Notes under the pieces: model-generated
Told to the model about the DNA's origin: nothing
The model's input: only the letters and a program-made list of their open reading frames with translations
Databases searched by the model: none
From: Phenylobacterium koreense
GTDB lineage: Bacteria > Pseudomonadota > Alphaproteobacteria > Caulobacterales > Caulobacteraceae
Length of the DNA: 64,000 nucleotides
Direction of reading: 5' to 3'
Assembly (NCBI RefSeq): GCF_040545335.1
Contig: NZ_JBEPLU010000003.1
Location: forward strand, 372,001 to 436,000
Program-made: the position numbers and the translations under genes
Shown here: piece after piece, positions 10,673-20,381 of the stretch
Layout of the letters: the number at the start of each line of letters is the position of its first letter
Numbering within the stretch: position 1 is the first letter of the stretch

Positions 10673-11458
10673 CTATATGGCGCGGTTTGCGGCTTCTTTA
10701 ACCCTCGCCACCACTGCGACATCGACGCGCGCCGCGCCGGCGGTCCGCAGCGCCCGCGCGCACCCCTCCAAGGTGGCCCCGGTGGTCATGACGTCGTCGA
10801 TCAGCAGCAGGTTTCGCCCCTCCACCTGACGCCGCCGGGCCGGCGGCACGGCGAAGGCCGCCGCCACGTTCCGCCGCCGCCCGGAGGCGGACTTGCCGCC
10901 CTGGGTGCCGGTCGAGCGCACCCGCGCCAGGCTGTCCGGCAGATAGGCCACGCCGCTGATCCGGCTGAGCGGCCGGGCGATCTCGGCGGCCTGGTTGAAG
11001 CGGCGGCCCAGCAGGCGGCTGCGATGCAACGGCACGGGGACCAGGGCGTCGGCCTCCTCCAGCAGCTCGCGCGCCGAGCGGCTGATCCAGCGGGCGAACA
11101 TCGGCGCCAGGTCCGTGCGGTCAGCGTGCTTGAGCTGCAGGATCGGCCCGCGCGAAGCCTCGTCATAGAGGCAGGCCGCCCGCGCCCGCGAAAACGCCCT
11201 CGGCTTGGCCATGCAGTCGGCGCAGCGGACGCCGCGGCCCAGGTCATATTCGAAAGGCGCGCCGCACCCGTCGCACAGCGGTCCGTCGATGAACGGGATG
11301 CGCATCCAGGCATCGGCGTTGAAGCCGCTGGTCATCGATGCGGCGCCGTCGCCCAGCGATTGGGGTGGGAAAAGCAGGTCGAGCGCGGTACGAACCGCCG
11401 CTTTCGTTCGGGGACCGGGTTTCCACCAGGCCGCCGCATCGCCATCTGGATAGTCCAT
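10673..11458 (-). CDS. ComF-family phosphoribosyltransferase-like protein
   Basis: A 261-residue protein with an N-terminal zinc-finger region (CDGCG ... CADC), a central LVPVPLHRSRLLGRRFNQA and the PRPP-loop LLIDDVMTTGAT. All are standard for ComF/GntX proteins, known from DNA uptake in naturally competent bacteria; their role elsewhere is unclear. The start codon shares CATG with the divergent methyltransferase gene, so the two coding regions overlap by 2 bp. Met42 (11335) is an alternative start, but LLDLLFPP upstream of it looks like conserved ComF sequence and favours the longer form. Confidence 0.88.
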   Translation of the reverse strand: MDYPDGDAAAWWKPGPRTKAAVRTALDLLFPPQSLGDGAASMTSGFNADAWMRIPFIDGPLCDGCGAPFEYDLGRGVRCADCMAKPRAFSRARAACLYDEASRGPILQLKHADRTDLAPMFARWISRSARELLEEADALVPVPLHRSRLLGRRFNQAAEIARPLSRISGVAYLPDSLARVRSTGTQGGKSASGRRRNVAAAFAVPPARRRQVEGRNLLLIDDVMTTGATLEGCARALRTAGAARVDVAVVARVKEAANRAI

Positions 11459-12368
11459 GTCCGCCCCGCCCCGCCTCTTCGACCGCGACCTGCTCCGCCT
11501 CCGCCTGGATCGGGCCGCCCCCGGCTACGCCGCCGCCGACTTCCTCAAGCGCCGGGCCGCCGAGGACGCCGTCGTGCGCCTTGAGGCGATCATGCGCGAG
11601 TTTCCGCTGGCCGTCGATCTGGGCGCCCGCAACGGCGCCTTCCGCGAGGCGCTGGCCATGAGCGACGCGGCCCAGCGGGTCGGGACCCTGATCGAGGCCG
11701 ACCTTTCGCTCCGCATGCTCCAGGGCCGCGCCGGCCCGCGCCTAGTGGCCGACGAAGAGCGCCTGCCCTTCGCGGCCGGCAAGCTCGACCTGATCGTCTC
11801 CACCCTGTCGCTGCACTGGGCCAATGACGTGGTCGGCGCCCTGATCCAGATGCGCCGGGCGCTGAAGCCGGACGGCCTCTTCATCGGCGCCTTCCTCGGC
11901 GGAGCCACCCTCACCGAGCTGCGCCAGTCGCTGCTGACCGCCGAGGCCGAACTCACCGGGGGCGCCGGCCCGCGCATCTCGCCCTTCGCCGACGCCTATG
12001 ACGCCGCGGGGCTGCTGCAGCGGTCGGGCTTCGCCCTGCCGGTCGCCGACGTGGACCGGGTGACCGTCCGCTATTCCCATCCGCTGAAGCTGCTGGCCGA
12101 CCTGCGCGCCATGGGCGAGACCAGCGTGCTGGCCGAGCGCCATCCCAAGAGGCTGACCCGCGCCATCCTGGCCCGCGCCTTCGAGGTCTACGCCGAGCGC
12201 TTCGCCGAGCCCGACGGCCGCCTGCCGGCCACCTTCGAAATCCTCACCCTGACCGGCTGGGCCCCGGACAAAAGCCAGCAGAAGCCCCTGAAACCCGGCT
12301 CGGCCAAGATGCGCCTGGCCGACGCCCTCGGCGTGAAGGAACATCCCCTGCCCCGTCAGGAAGACTAG
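11457..12368 (+). CDS. BioC/NDUFAF5-like SAM-dependent methyltransferase
   Basis: A 303-residue class I methyltransferase. The N-terminus LFDRDLLRLRLDRAAPGYAA and the SAM motif AVDLGARNGAF match the alphaproteobacterial relatives of mitochondrial NDUFAF5 and of BioC. NDUFAF5 hydroxylates an Arg of complex I; BioC methylates malonyl-ACP. Which activity applies here is not decided. Residues LIVSTLSLHWANDV form the motif after the SAM site. It is head-to-head with comF; its start lies immediately at the opposite start codon, so its leader must lie inside comF. Confidence 0.85.
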   Translation: MSAPPRLFDRDLLRLRLDRAAPGYAAADFLKRRAAEDAVVRLEAIMREFPLAVDLGARNGAFREALAMSDAAQRVGTLIEADLSLRMLQGRAGPRLVADEERLPFAAGKLDLIVSTLSLHWANDVVGALIQMRRALKPDGLFIGAFLGGATLTELRQSLLTAEAELTGGAGPRISPFADAYDAAGLLQRSGFALPVADVDRVTVRYSHPLKLLADLRAMGETSVLAERHPKRLTRAILARAFEVYAERFAEPDGRLPATFEILTLTGWAPDKSQQKPLKPGSAKMRLADALGVKEHPLPRQED

Positions 12369-12520
12369 TACGCCGTATGCTCGCAGCCTGGCTGGGAACG
12401 CCCGCAGAACGGGCAGTTCGGCGAAACCCGCTCAAAAAAATTTGGTGTGTCGCATTTTAGCCGCGCTCGCGCTTTAGGGTGGGAGTGGCTCGACTACAAC
12501 TGCCATAGGAACTGCTGTTC

Positions 12521-12916
12521 ATGCGTATTGCTATCCTGGCCGCTGGCCTTCTCGGCGTCGCCGCCACCGCGGCCTCCGCCCAAGCCCAGACCGCTCCGGC
12601 GGCGGAAGCTCCTGCCGCTGCGGCGCCGGCTGCTCCCGCGGCGGGCGGTTTCTCCGACGAAGACCTGAAGGCCTTCGGCGCGGCCATGACCGAAATCCAG
12701 AAGATCAACGGCGAATACGGCCCCAAGATCACCGCCGCGACTGACGCCAACGCCAAGGCCGAAGTGCAGAAGGAAATGATCGGCAAGATGGGCGCGGCCG
12801 TGCAGGCCAGCGGCCTCTCGGCCGAAAAGTACAACGACATGTCGAACGCGGTCCAAAAGGACGCCGCCCTGCGCGCGCGCCTGACCGAGGTCCTGAACGC
12901 CGCCCCGGCCGCCTAA
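12521..12916 (+). CDS. Exported DUF4168 domain protein
   Basis: A 131-residue protein with a cleavable signal peptide (about residues 1-22, ending ASAQA), an Ala/Pro-rich linker and a helical DUF4168 domain (FSDEDLKAFGAAMTEIQKINGEYGPKI ... LRARLTEVL). It should be periplasmic. Function is unknown. The gene stands alone and is closed by a strong hairpin. Its upstream region contains an A-rich run but no promoter I would name. Confidence 0.85.
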   Translation: MRIAILAAGLLGVAATAASAQAQTAPAAEAPAAAAPAAPAAGGFSDEDLKAFGAAMTEIQKINGEYGPKITAATDANAKAEVQKEMIGKMGAAVQASGLSAEKYNDMSNAVQKDAALRARLTEVLNAAPAA

Positions 12917-12941
12917 GGCCCCCAGCGACGTCGATATCGGG

Positions 12942-12970
12942 AATGGCCGTCCTTCGGGGCGGCCATTTTC
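12942..12970. terminator. Intrinsic terminator between DUF4168 and glycerate-kinase-like genes
   Basis: An 11-bp stem (AATGGCCGTCC with GGGCGGCCATT, one G-T pair), a TTCG tetraloop and TTTC after it. It lies between convergent genes, so it may act in both directions. Confidence 0.85.
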
Positions 12971-12973
12971 GTT

Positions 12974-13843
12974 TCAGGCCCCGCGCGCGGCTACTGGCCG
13001 CCGCGCCGCATCCAAAGGCACGACCATGTCGGCGCGCCCCGGCATCTCGGCCAGGATCCAGCGCGTCAGGCGCTCGTAGTGCTGGACGAACGCCCGGACC
13101 TGCTCATCGCTCATGACCCGCGCCAGGTCGCGCCCCTCCCGCGCCAGGCGCTCGCGCAGCTTGCGCTCCTGCTCGAGCCGCCAGCCCAGCACCGCCTCGA
13201 AGCCGGGCGCCTGCAGCAGGACCAGGTGATCGATCCGCGAAAACAGCCGCCGATAGGGTCCGGCCAGCGCTTCGTTCACATAGGCCCGCCAGGCTCCGTC
13301 CGGATCCCGCTTCCGCTCCAGATCATTGATCGGAACGGCCAGGTCCTCCGGCCGCTGCGGCCGCGCTCCGACGCACCAGCCCTCGAACAGCACCACGTCC
13401 GCCGGCCCCTCGAAGGAAGGCCCCGCCACCCGGTCGTCTCGCGCCTTGTCGAAGGCCGGTAGGGCCACGCTACCCGGCTGGTCGAGTTCAACCAGTAGGC
13501 GCTCTCCCAAGGCGACGTCGTGGGTCCCCGGCACGCCACGCGTGGCCAGCAGCGGATGCGCCTGCGCGGCCAGAGCCTGCCGCTCCGCATGGGTCAGGTA
13601 GAGGTCGTCCAGCGACAGCACCGCCGCCTTCAGCCCGCGCATTTCCAGAAGACGCGCCAGCGCCGCCGTCAGGGTCGACTTGCCGCTGCCCTGGGCGCCG
13701 CAGATCCCGACCACCAGGCCCGGCGCATCAGCGCGCCCGGCGATGTCGTCGGCCAGCGGACGCGCGACCTCCTCGACAAAGGCCCCGTAGCTTTCGGGCA
13801 ACCGCTCATCGGCAAGGAACTGGGCCAGCCAGGACGGCCTCAT
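12974..13843 (-). CDS. D-glycerate 3-kinase-like P-loop kinase
   Basis: A 289-residue kinase with P-loop GAQGSGKST, LSLDDLYLT, and FEGWCVGARPQ. These features match the GLYK/YggC-like branch of the uridine-kinase/phosphoribulokinase fold. Plant members phosphorylate D-glycerate at the 3-position; bacterial members are mostly untested. The start at 13843 (MRPSWLAQF) was chosen over a longer reading because it follows GGAGAGA at correct spacing and the upstream extension lacks domain character. It converges on the DUF4168 gene. The assignment to glycerate is by family only. Confidence 0.82.
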   Translation of the reverse strand: MRPSWLAQFLADERLPESYGAFVEEVARPLADDIAGRADAPGLVVGICGAQGSGKSTLTAALARLLEMRGLKAAVLSLDDLYLTHAERQALAAQAHPLLATRGVPGTHDVALGERLLVELDQPGSVALPAFDKARDDRVAGPSFEGPADVVLFEGWCVGARPQRPEDLAVPINDLERKRDPDGAWRAYVNEALAGPYRRLFSRIDHLVLLQAPGFEAVLGWRLEQERKLRERLAREGRDLARVMSDEQVRAFVQHYERLTRWILAEMPGRADMVVPLDAARRPVAARGA

Positions 13844-13979
13844 CGCACCGGTCTCTCCATGGCCCGAACCTAGCAACCGAACCGACGCGTCACCACCGGC
13901 GACAGGCGGGAGCCGGCGCGACCCCGACCGGCCCAAACCGCGACAGATGCGACATTTCGTCCGCACCAATACCAAATAT

Positions 13980-14115
13980 GGGGCTGGCCCTCGACACAGA
14001 CTCGGGCGCAACCTGCGAGCGTCCAGTGCTGGACCTGCATTGGAAGGTGTAGGCGGTTAGCCCCGCCCCCATGAAGAGAGACCCGCGGCGATCCGAGCTC
14101 GCCGCGGGTCTTTTC
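13980..14115 (+). ncRNA. Possible small RNA with a terminator hairpin
   Basis: This intergenic element lies between two reverse-strand genes and is read here on the forward strand. It begins with GGGGCT (13980-13985), which can pair with AGCCCC (14059-14064). In between is a small hairpin around GTCCAGTGCTGGAC. The element ends in a perfect 12-bp hairpin followed by TTTT. An AT-rich stretch just upstream (ACCAATACCAAATATG) could be a -10 region, with GCGACA as a poor -35. It matches no RNA family I recognise. Orientation is uncertain because the last hairpin could instead serve mutT. Confidence 0.35.
14080..14114 (+). terminator. Intrinsic terminator upstream of the mutT stop codon
   Basis: Perfect 12-bp stem (14080-14091 with 14099-14110), 7-nt loop and TTTTCC on the forward-strand side. 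On the reverse strand it lies just after the mutT stop and is followed by TCTCTCTTC, so it could terminate mutT as well. Confidence 0.7.
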
Positions 14116-14119
14116 CGTT

Positions 14120-14524
14120 TCAGATCAAGTCTCTCAGCCAGGCGACCAGCGGCCCGTCGGCGGGCGGCATTTCGTAGTCGCCGAGCTTGGCCGGCTTCAC
14201 CCACGCGATGGCCGAATGCTCCTTGGCCGTCACGAACCCCTCCCACTTGCGGCAGAGATAGAGCGGCATCAGCAGGTGGAAGTCCTCGTAGGTGTGGCTG
14301 GCGAAAACGAAGGGGGCCAGGCAGGCCTGCGCCACCCTGATCCCCAGCTCCTCGTCCAGCTCCCGGATCAGGCACTCTTCCGGGGTTTCGCCCGGCTCGA
14401 CCTTGCCGCCGGGAAACTCCCACAGCCCGGCGAGCTGCTTGCCTGGCGGCCTCTGGCAGATCAGCACCCGTCCATCGGTATCGATCAGGGCGGCCGCGGC
14501 CACCAGCAGCATGCGTTTGCTCAT
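14120..14524 (-). CDS. mutT: 8-oxo-dGTP diphosphatase MutT-like Nudix hydrolase
   Basis: A 134-residue Nudix protein with a perfect Nudix box (Gly40, Glu46, Arg54-Glu55, Glu58-Glu59, Gly61-Ile62) preceded by GLWEFPGG, typical of MutT. MutT removes oxidised dGTP from the nucleotide pool to prevent A-to-C transversions. Length matches E. coli MutT. From memory, alphaproteobacterial mutT often lies near argJ; here they are about 6 kb apart with a serralysin, rhlE and a peptidase gene between. Confidence 0.9.
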   Translation of the reverse strand: MSKRMLLVAAAALIDTDGRVLICQRPPGKQLAGLWEFPGGKVEPGETPEECLIRELDEELGIRVAQACLAPFVFASHTYEDFHLLMPLYLCRKWEGFVTAKEHSAIAWVKPAKLGDYEMPPADGPLVAWLRDLI

Positions 14525-14789
14525 GCTGCTTCCTCGCGGGGTCCGCGCCTGAATGCAAGCCGGTGAGTCAGCGCCCCGCCATGAAACGATCGCCGCAACA
14601 TCGTAAACAACCGGGCAAGATTGGCCTCCCGATCAGGCGGACACGCAGAACCATCTTGCCGACAAAAAGTATCTATGCGCTGATCGCCAAATCTCAGGTG
14701 GGACGCGTGGCTGTATCATGGCCAGTTGGGGAGAACGCGTAAGGCCGCTACAGTCAAGCTTTGCCTGAATACTCCAATCAGGACAGAAA

Positions 14790-16316
14790 ATGACAAAAGA
14801 AGTGACGCCTAGGGAGGCGATAACGCTGGAAAGCGGGCTGCCCGCCGATCCGGAAATCCGCTACGACGCTTCGGCCGACCCGCTGGCCGGCGGAGAACTG
14901 CGAGACCTGCCGATCTGGACTCCGGAGCAGATCGCCGAGCACTTGAACCGCACCGGGTTCGAGTGGAGCGAAAAGGCCCTCAGCGACGGAAACCTGACCT
15001 ACGGCTTCTATGACGGGCCGACCACCACGGGCATCTACAACAATCCTCACGAGGCGGCCGAGACCTACGGCTACGCGCCGATGAGCGAGGCCCAGCAGGA
15101 GGCCACCCGTGAGGCCCTGGCCTATTGGGACGACCTGATCCCCATCGGCTTCGAGGAGCGCGCCACCGGCCACGGAAATTGGGACATTTCCTACGCCACC
15201 ACCACGACCGGCCCGGCCCAGGCCTGGGCCTACCTGCCGCACGACAAGTTCTATGGCGCGAAGTACCAGCACATCGAGGGCGACGTCTGGATCAATCCCG
15301 GCCCGGTCAGCGACATCCAGCTAGAAGACGGCTTCTATGGGATGCAGACCCTGGTCCACGAGACCGGTCACGCCCTGGGCCTCTCCCACCCCGGCGACTA
15401 TAACGCCAGCGACGACATCGAGCTGAGCTACGCCCTGGCCGACTACTATCAGGACTCCCGCCAGTACACGGTCATGTCCTACTGGGACTCCTATGAAACG
15501 GGCGCCAGGCACATCGACTGGGGGCTGATGCGCTACGTCTATTCGACGACGCCTCTGGTGCACGACGTCGCCGCGATCCAGGGACTCTACGGCGTCGACA
15601 CCACCACCCGCACCGGCGACACCACCTATGGCTTCAACTGGACCGACGACCTGGCCGACCGCACGGCCTTCCAGCTTGGGCCCAACCAGCTCGCCCCGGT
15701 GTTCACCATCTGGGATGCGGGCGGCGTCGACACCCTGGACCTCTCCGGCTACTCGACCCCGTCCTATATCGACCTCAACCCGGGATCGTTCAGCAGCGCC
15801 GGCGGCGTCGAGCAGTTCCTGTCGCTCGAGGAGATCAACGCCAACAACGCCGCGGCCGGCCTCCCGGCCCGCAGCGAGCAGCTCTACGAGGTCTACAACA
15901 ACGGCGTCGAGGGCATTAACGGCGGCCTGAGCTGGCGTGAGATCGTCGGCGCCACCGACCCGCTGATGCACGACAACATCTCCATCGCCTATGGCGCGGT
16001 GATCGAGAACGCCATCGGCGGCTCCGGCGACGACACCATCGTCGGCAACGACGCCGACAACCAGCTCACCGGCGGCGAGGGCGCGGACCACCTGGTCTTC
16101 GCGGCCGACGCCGGGAACGACACCGTCACCGACTTCGCCGCGGGCGACATCATCGACCTCTCCGGGATCGCCGGCCTCGCCAGCTTCGCCGATGTGCAGC
16201 CGCTGCTGTCCGAGGACGAGAACAGCGATGCGGTCCTCACCCTCGGCTCCGGCAAGGTCGTCCTGACCGGAGTAGCGGTCGCCGATCTCACGGCCGAAGA
16301 CTTCCTGTTCGCCTAG
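14790..16316 (+). CDS. Serralysin-type RTX metalloprotease
   Basis: A 508-residue M10B protease. The zinc site HETGHALGLSH occupies His190 to His200 (HExxHxxGxxH), and the Met-turn TVMSYWD has Met229. A short calcium-binding RTX region follows (GGSGDDTIVGNDADNQL, about 410-437), then a C-terminal M10_C-like domain ending in EDFLFA. There is no N-terminal signal peptide, as expected for a protein exported by a type I system through its C-terminus. No ABC transporter, membrane-fusion protein or TolC gene is nearby. It probably degrades extracellular protein. It is the only gene between mutT and rhlE. Confidence 0.94.
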   Translation: MTKEVTPREAITLESGLPADPEIRYDASADPLAGGELRDLPIWTPEQIAEHLNRTGFEWSEKALSDGNLTYGFYDGPTTTGIYNNPHEAAETYGYAPMSEAQQEATREALAYWDDLIPIGFEERATGHGNWDISYATTTTGPAQAWAYLPHDKFYGAKYQHIEGDVWINPGPVSDIQLEDGFYGMQTLVHETGHALGLSHPGDYNASDDIELSYALADYYQDSRQYTVMSYWDSYETGARHIDWGLMRYVYSTTPLVHDVAAIQGLYGVDTTTRTGDTTYGFNWTDDLADRTAFQLGPNQLAPVFTIWDAGGVDTLDLSGYSTPSYIDLNPGSFSSAGGVEQFLSLEEINANNAAAGLPARSEQLYEVYNNGVEGINGGLSWREIVGATDPLMHDNISIAYGAVIENAIGGSGDDTIVGNDADNQLTGGEGADHLVFAADAGNDTVTDFAAGDIIDLSGIAGLASFADVQPLLSEDENSDAVLTLGSGKVVLTGVAVADLTAEDFLFA

Positions 16317-16325
16317 GCGGCGCGT

Positions 16326-16351
16326 GCGGGAGCGGCCAGCGCCGCTCCCGC
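16326..16351 (+). terminator. Hairpin after the serralysin gene
   Basis: Perfect 11-bp GC-rich stem (16326-16336 with 16341-16351) and CAGC loop, 10 bp after the stop codon. There is no T-run, so it may act as a 3' stabiliser or a weak terminator. Confidence 0.55.
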
Positions 16352-16588
16352 TATCGGCGCAAACCCTTACCGCACTTGACTTTCGGCCTCTGAGCCGCCA
16401 TTTTCCTGTTGCGCTGCAGCATCGTGGCGCTATCGGCGCTCCAACCGCGTGATGGTTCCGTTTCCCGGATCCAGTTGTAGAGCGCCCTGAAAAGATCGCA
16501 TCGATCGCCCCGCCACGCGGGGGCTTTCCACAAATGAACCGCGTCACCGCGACCCTCGCATGCTGCGAGCGGCCGCCTTCGGCGCATC

Positions 16589-18064
<1,476 letters not shown>

Positions 18065-18075
18065 GCCCTCAGCCC

Positions 18076-18135
18076 GCCACTGGAAAAGATGGATCGCCGG
18101 AAGGCGAGACGGAGGGGCCGCCGTCAGGCGGTCCC
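18076..18135. repeat. Gene-end palindromic repeat, copy 2
   Basis: Contains GATCGCCGGAAGGCGAGACGGAGGGG followed by the CCGCC..GGCGG hairpin. It ends one base before the stop codon of the convergent S9 peptidase gene. Confidence 0.7.
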
Positions 18136-18136
18136 C

Positions 18137-20356
18137 TCAGCCCGCCGGCTCGGGGTTCAGCTTGCGCTTGAAGAAGTCCAGCGTGGTGATCGCCCGGTGC
18201 AGCCGGTGGGACTGGGTCCAGCCGGCGCGGTGGCGCAGGCCCGGATAGGTCATCATCTCGAACGGAATGGCCTTGGCCTGCAGCACCGCCATGGCCTTGG
18301 TCGCATTGTCGAAGGTGACGTTGTCGTCGGCCATGCCGTGGATGATCATCAGGGTGTCGGGCTTCAGCCGCCCCAGCCGCGCGGTCACCTCTGCGGCCGC
18401 GTAGCCGTCGGCGTTGTCCGCCGTCGTGCCCATGAACCGCTCGGTGTAGTGGGTGTCGTAGAGCGACCAGTCCACCACCGGCGCCCCGGCCACCCCAGCC
18501 GCGTAGGGCGAGTTCGGCGCGGTCAGGGTCATCAGCGTCATGTAGCCGCCGTTGGACCAGCCGGTGATGCCGATCCGGGCGGGGTCCACGTAGGGAAGCG
18601 ACTTCAGATAGCCGACGCCCGCCAACTGGTCCTCGACCTCCAGCACGCCCATGCGCCGGTCGATAGCCGTCTTGAACGCCACCGAACGGTTCGGCGTGCC
18701 GCGGTTGTCGATCGAAAACAGGATGAAACCGGCCTCGAGGAAAAGCTGATCCTCCGGCTTCATCCAGACCTTGTCGACCATGGAGCTGGCCGGCCCGCCA
18801 TAGACCTGCACGATCACCGGATAGCGCTTGGCCGGATCGAAGCCTGGGGGCGTCACCAGCGTCCACCACAGGTCCTGGCCGTCGCTCGCCTTGATGGTCC
18901 CGAACTGCGGCTCGCGCAGCCGCGAGACATAGGGCCAGTAGGGATGGCCCTCGGCCAGCCTGTTTTCCTCGATCCAGCGCACCCGCGAGCCGTCGGCCTT
19001 GTAGAAGCCGGTCTGCGGCGGGGTCCTGGGATCCTGGTAGGTGGCGGCGAAGGCCTTGCCGGACTTGGCCACCGAGGCCGTCCACCAGCCGCCGCCCGAG
19101 GTCAGGGCCTTGGGCTCGGCCGGCGCCTTGTAGGACACCTCGTAGATTCGCCGCTCGACCGGCGCATCCTTGCTGGCCCCGAAGATCACCACGCCGCGGG
19201 CCTCGTCCACGCCTTCGACCGCGTCCACTGGCCAGTCGCCGGAGGTCACTTGGGCGATCAGGCGGCCATCGCCCTCATAGTGATAGAGGTGCCGGTTCCC
19301 CGACCGCTCCGAGGACCACAGGAAGGTCCCGTCCTTCAGCGGCTTGAAGTCGTCGGTCAGCTCGATCCAGTGCGGCGTCTCCTCGGTGAGGATCACCTTC
19401 GAAGCCCCCGTCGCGGGGTCCACCGCCAGCAGGTCCAGCCGACGTTGATCGCGGCGCTCGCGCTGGACGTAGAGCGTCTTGCCGTCCTTGGCCCAGTCCA
19501 CGCGGGCCAGGTAGATGTCCTTCTCCGGCCCCAGGTCGACCTTGGTCCGCGCTCCGGTGGCGACGTCGGCCACATGGAGTTCGACCACCGCATTGGGGCG
19601 GCCGACCCGCGGATAGCGCTGGCGCACGATGGCCGCGCCCGCCGCATTGACGTCCAGCCGCTCGACCACGTCCACGCCGGTCTGGTCGACGAAGGTCAGG
19701 GCGATCTTGCTCTCGTCCGGAGACCACCAGTAGCCGGTGGGGCGGCTCATCTCCTCCTGGGCGATGAACTCGGCGGTCGCCCAGCTCTTCAGCTCCTCGC
19801 CGCCGGTGGTCAGGGCGCGCTCCGCCCCGCCGCCGGAGGGGACCACGAACAGATTGTCGTCCCGCACGAAGGAGACGAAGCTTCCCTTGGGCGAGACCTT
19901 GGCGTCGATCTCGTCCGAAGCCGTGGCGGTGAGCTGCGTCACCTTCCCGCCGGCCAGGCGATAGAGGAAGAGGTCGCCCTCCACCGGGACCAGGATGAAG
20001 CGCCCCTGCTCGTCCCAGGCGTAGTCCACCACCCCGCGGGTCTGGACGCCCTGGCGCTCGCGTCGGCTCTTCTCGGCCTCGGACAGCTCCTTTTCCTGCG
20101 GCGCCAGGCTGGCGGCGTCGATCAGCAGCCGAGGCGCGCCGCCCTTCACGTCGGCGATCCAGAGGTCGGTCATCCGCTGGTCGTCGGCCTTGGCCCGCAG
20201 ATAGGTGACCGCTGCCCCATCGGGCGAGACTTTCACGCCCCGCGCCAGCGGCCCCGACAGGTCAGGATCGGCGAACACCCGCTCGGGGGTCAGTTTCTCG
20301 GCGTGCGCCGCGCCAAAGGTCATGCAGGCCACCATCAGCCCCACCGCCAGCTTCAT
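18137..20356 (-). CDS. Exported S9 family (DPP4-like) peptidase
   Basis: A 739-residue prolyl-oligopeptidase-family serine peptidase with signal peptide (about 1-19, ending AHA). An N-terminal beta-propeller carries the EEMSRPTGYWWSPD segment, whose Glu pair binds the substrate N-terminus in DPP4 enzymes. The C-terminal alpha/beta-hydrolase domain has the nucleophile elbow GWSNGGY, Asp in GMADDNV and His in GLRHR. Canonical DPP4 has GWSYGGY; here the Tyr is Asn. It likely removes X-Pro or X-Ala dipeptides in the periplasm. It follows argJ by 25 bp and may be co-transcribed. Confidence 0.92.
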   Translation of the reverse strand: MKLAVGLMVACMTFGAAHAEKLTPERVFADPDLSGPLARGVKVSPDGAAVTYLRAKADDQRMTDLWIADVKGGAPRLLIDAASLAPQEKELSEAEKSRRERQGVQTRGVVDYAWDEQGRFILVPVEGDLFLYRLAGGKVTQLTATASDEIDAKVSPKGSFVSFVRDDNLFVVPSGGGAERALTTGGEELKSWATAEFIAQEEMSRPTGYWWSPDESKIALTFVDQTGVDVVERLDVNAAGAAIVRQRYPRVGRPNAVVELHVADVATGARTKVDLGPEKDIYLARVDWAKDGKTLYVQRERRDQRRLDLLAVDPATGASKVILTEETPHWIELTDDFKPLKDGTFLWSSERSGNRHLYHYEGDGRLIAQVTSGDWPVDAVEGVDEARGVVIFGASKDAPVERRIYEVSYKAPAEPKALTSGGGWWTASVAKSGKAFAATYQDPRTPPQTGFYKADGSRVRWIEENRLAEGHPYWPYVSRLREPQFGTIKASDGQDLWWTLVTPPGFDPAKRYPVIVQVYGGPASSMVDKVWMKPEDQLFLEAGFILFSIDNRGTPNRSVAFKTAIDRRMGVLEVEDQLAGVGYLKSLPYVDPARIGITGWSNGGYMTLMTLTAPNSPYAAGVAGAPVVDWSLYDTHYTERFMGTTADNADGYAAAEVTARLGRLKPDTLMIIHGMADDNVTFDNATKAMAVLQAKAIPFEMMTYPGLRHRAGWTQSHRLHRAITTLDFFKRKLNPEPAG

Positions 20357-20381
20357 CGAACGCCCCCAAAGGTCCCGGTGG

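Noticed and set aside
13980..14065. tmRNA or its acceptor piece, because the element begins GGGGCTG and ends near AGCCCC
   Set aside because: No tag reading frame, no T-arm GGTTCGA and no CCA-type end; kept only as an unassigned structured element.
14581..14742. Small ORF of 53 codons (MKRSPQHRKQ...) before the serralysin gene
   Set aside because: No ribosome-binding site, no recognisable features and very basic composition; likely chance ORF in a promoter region.
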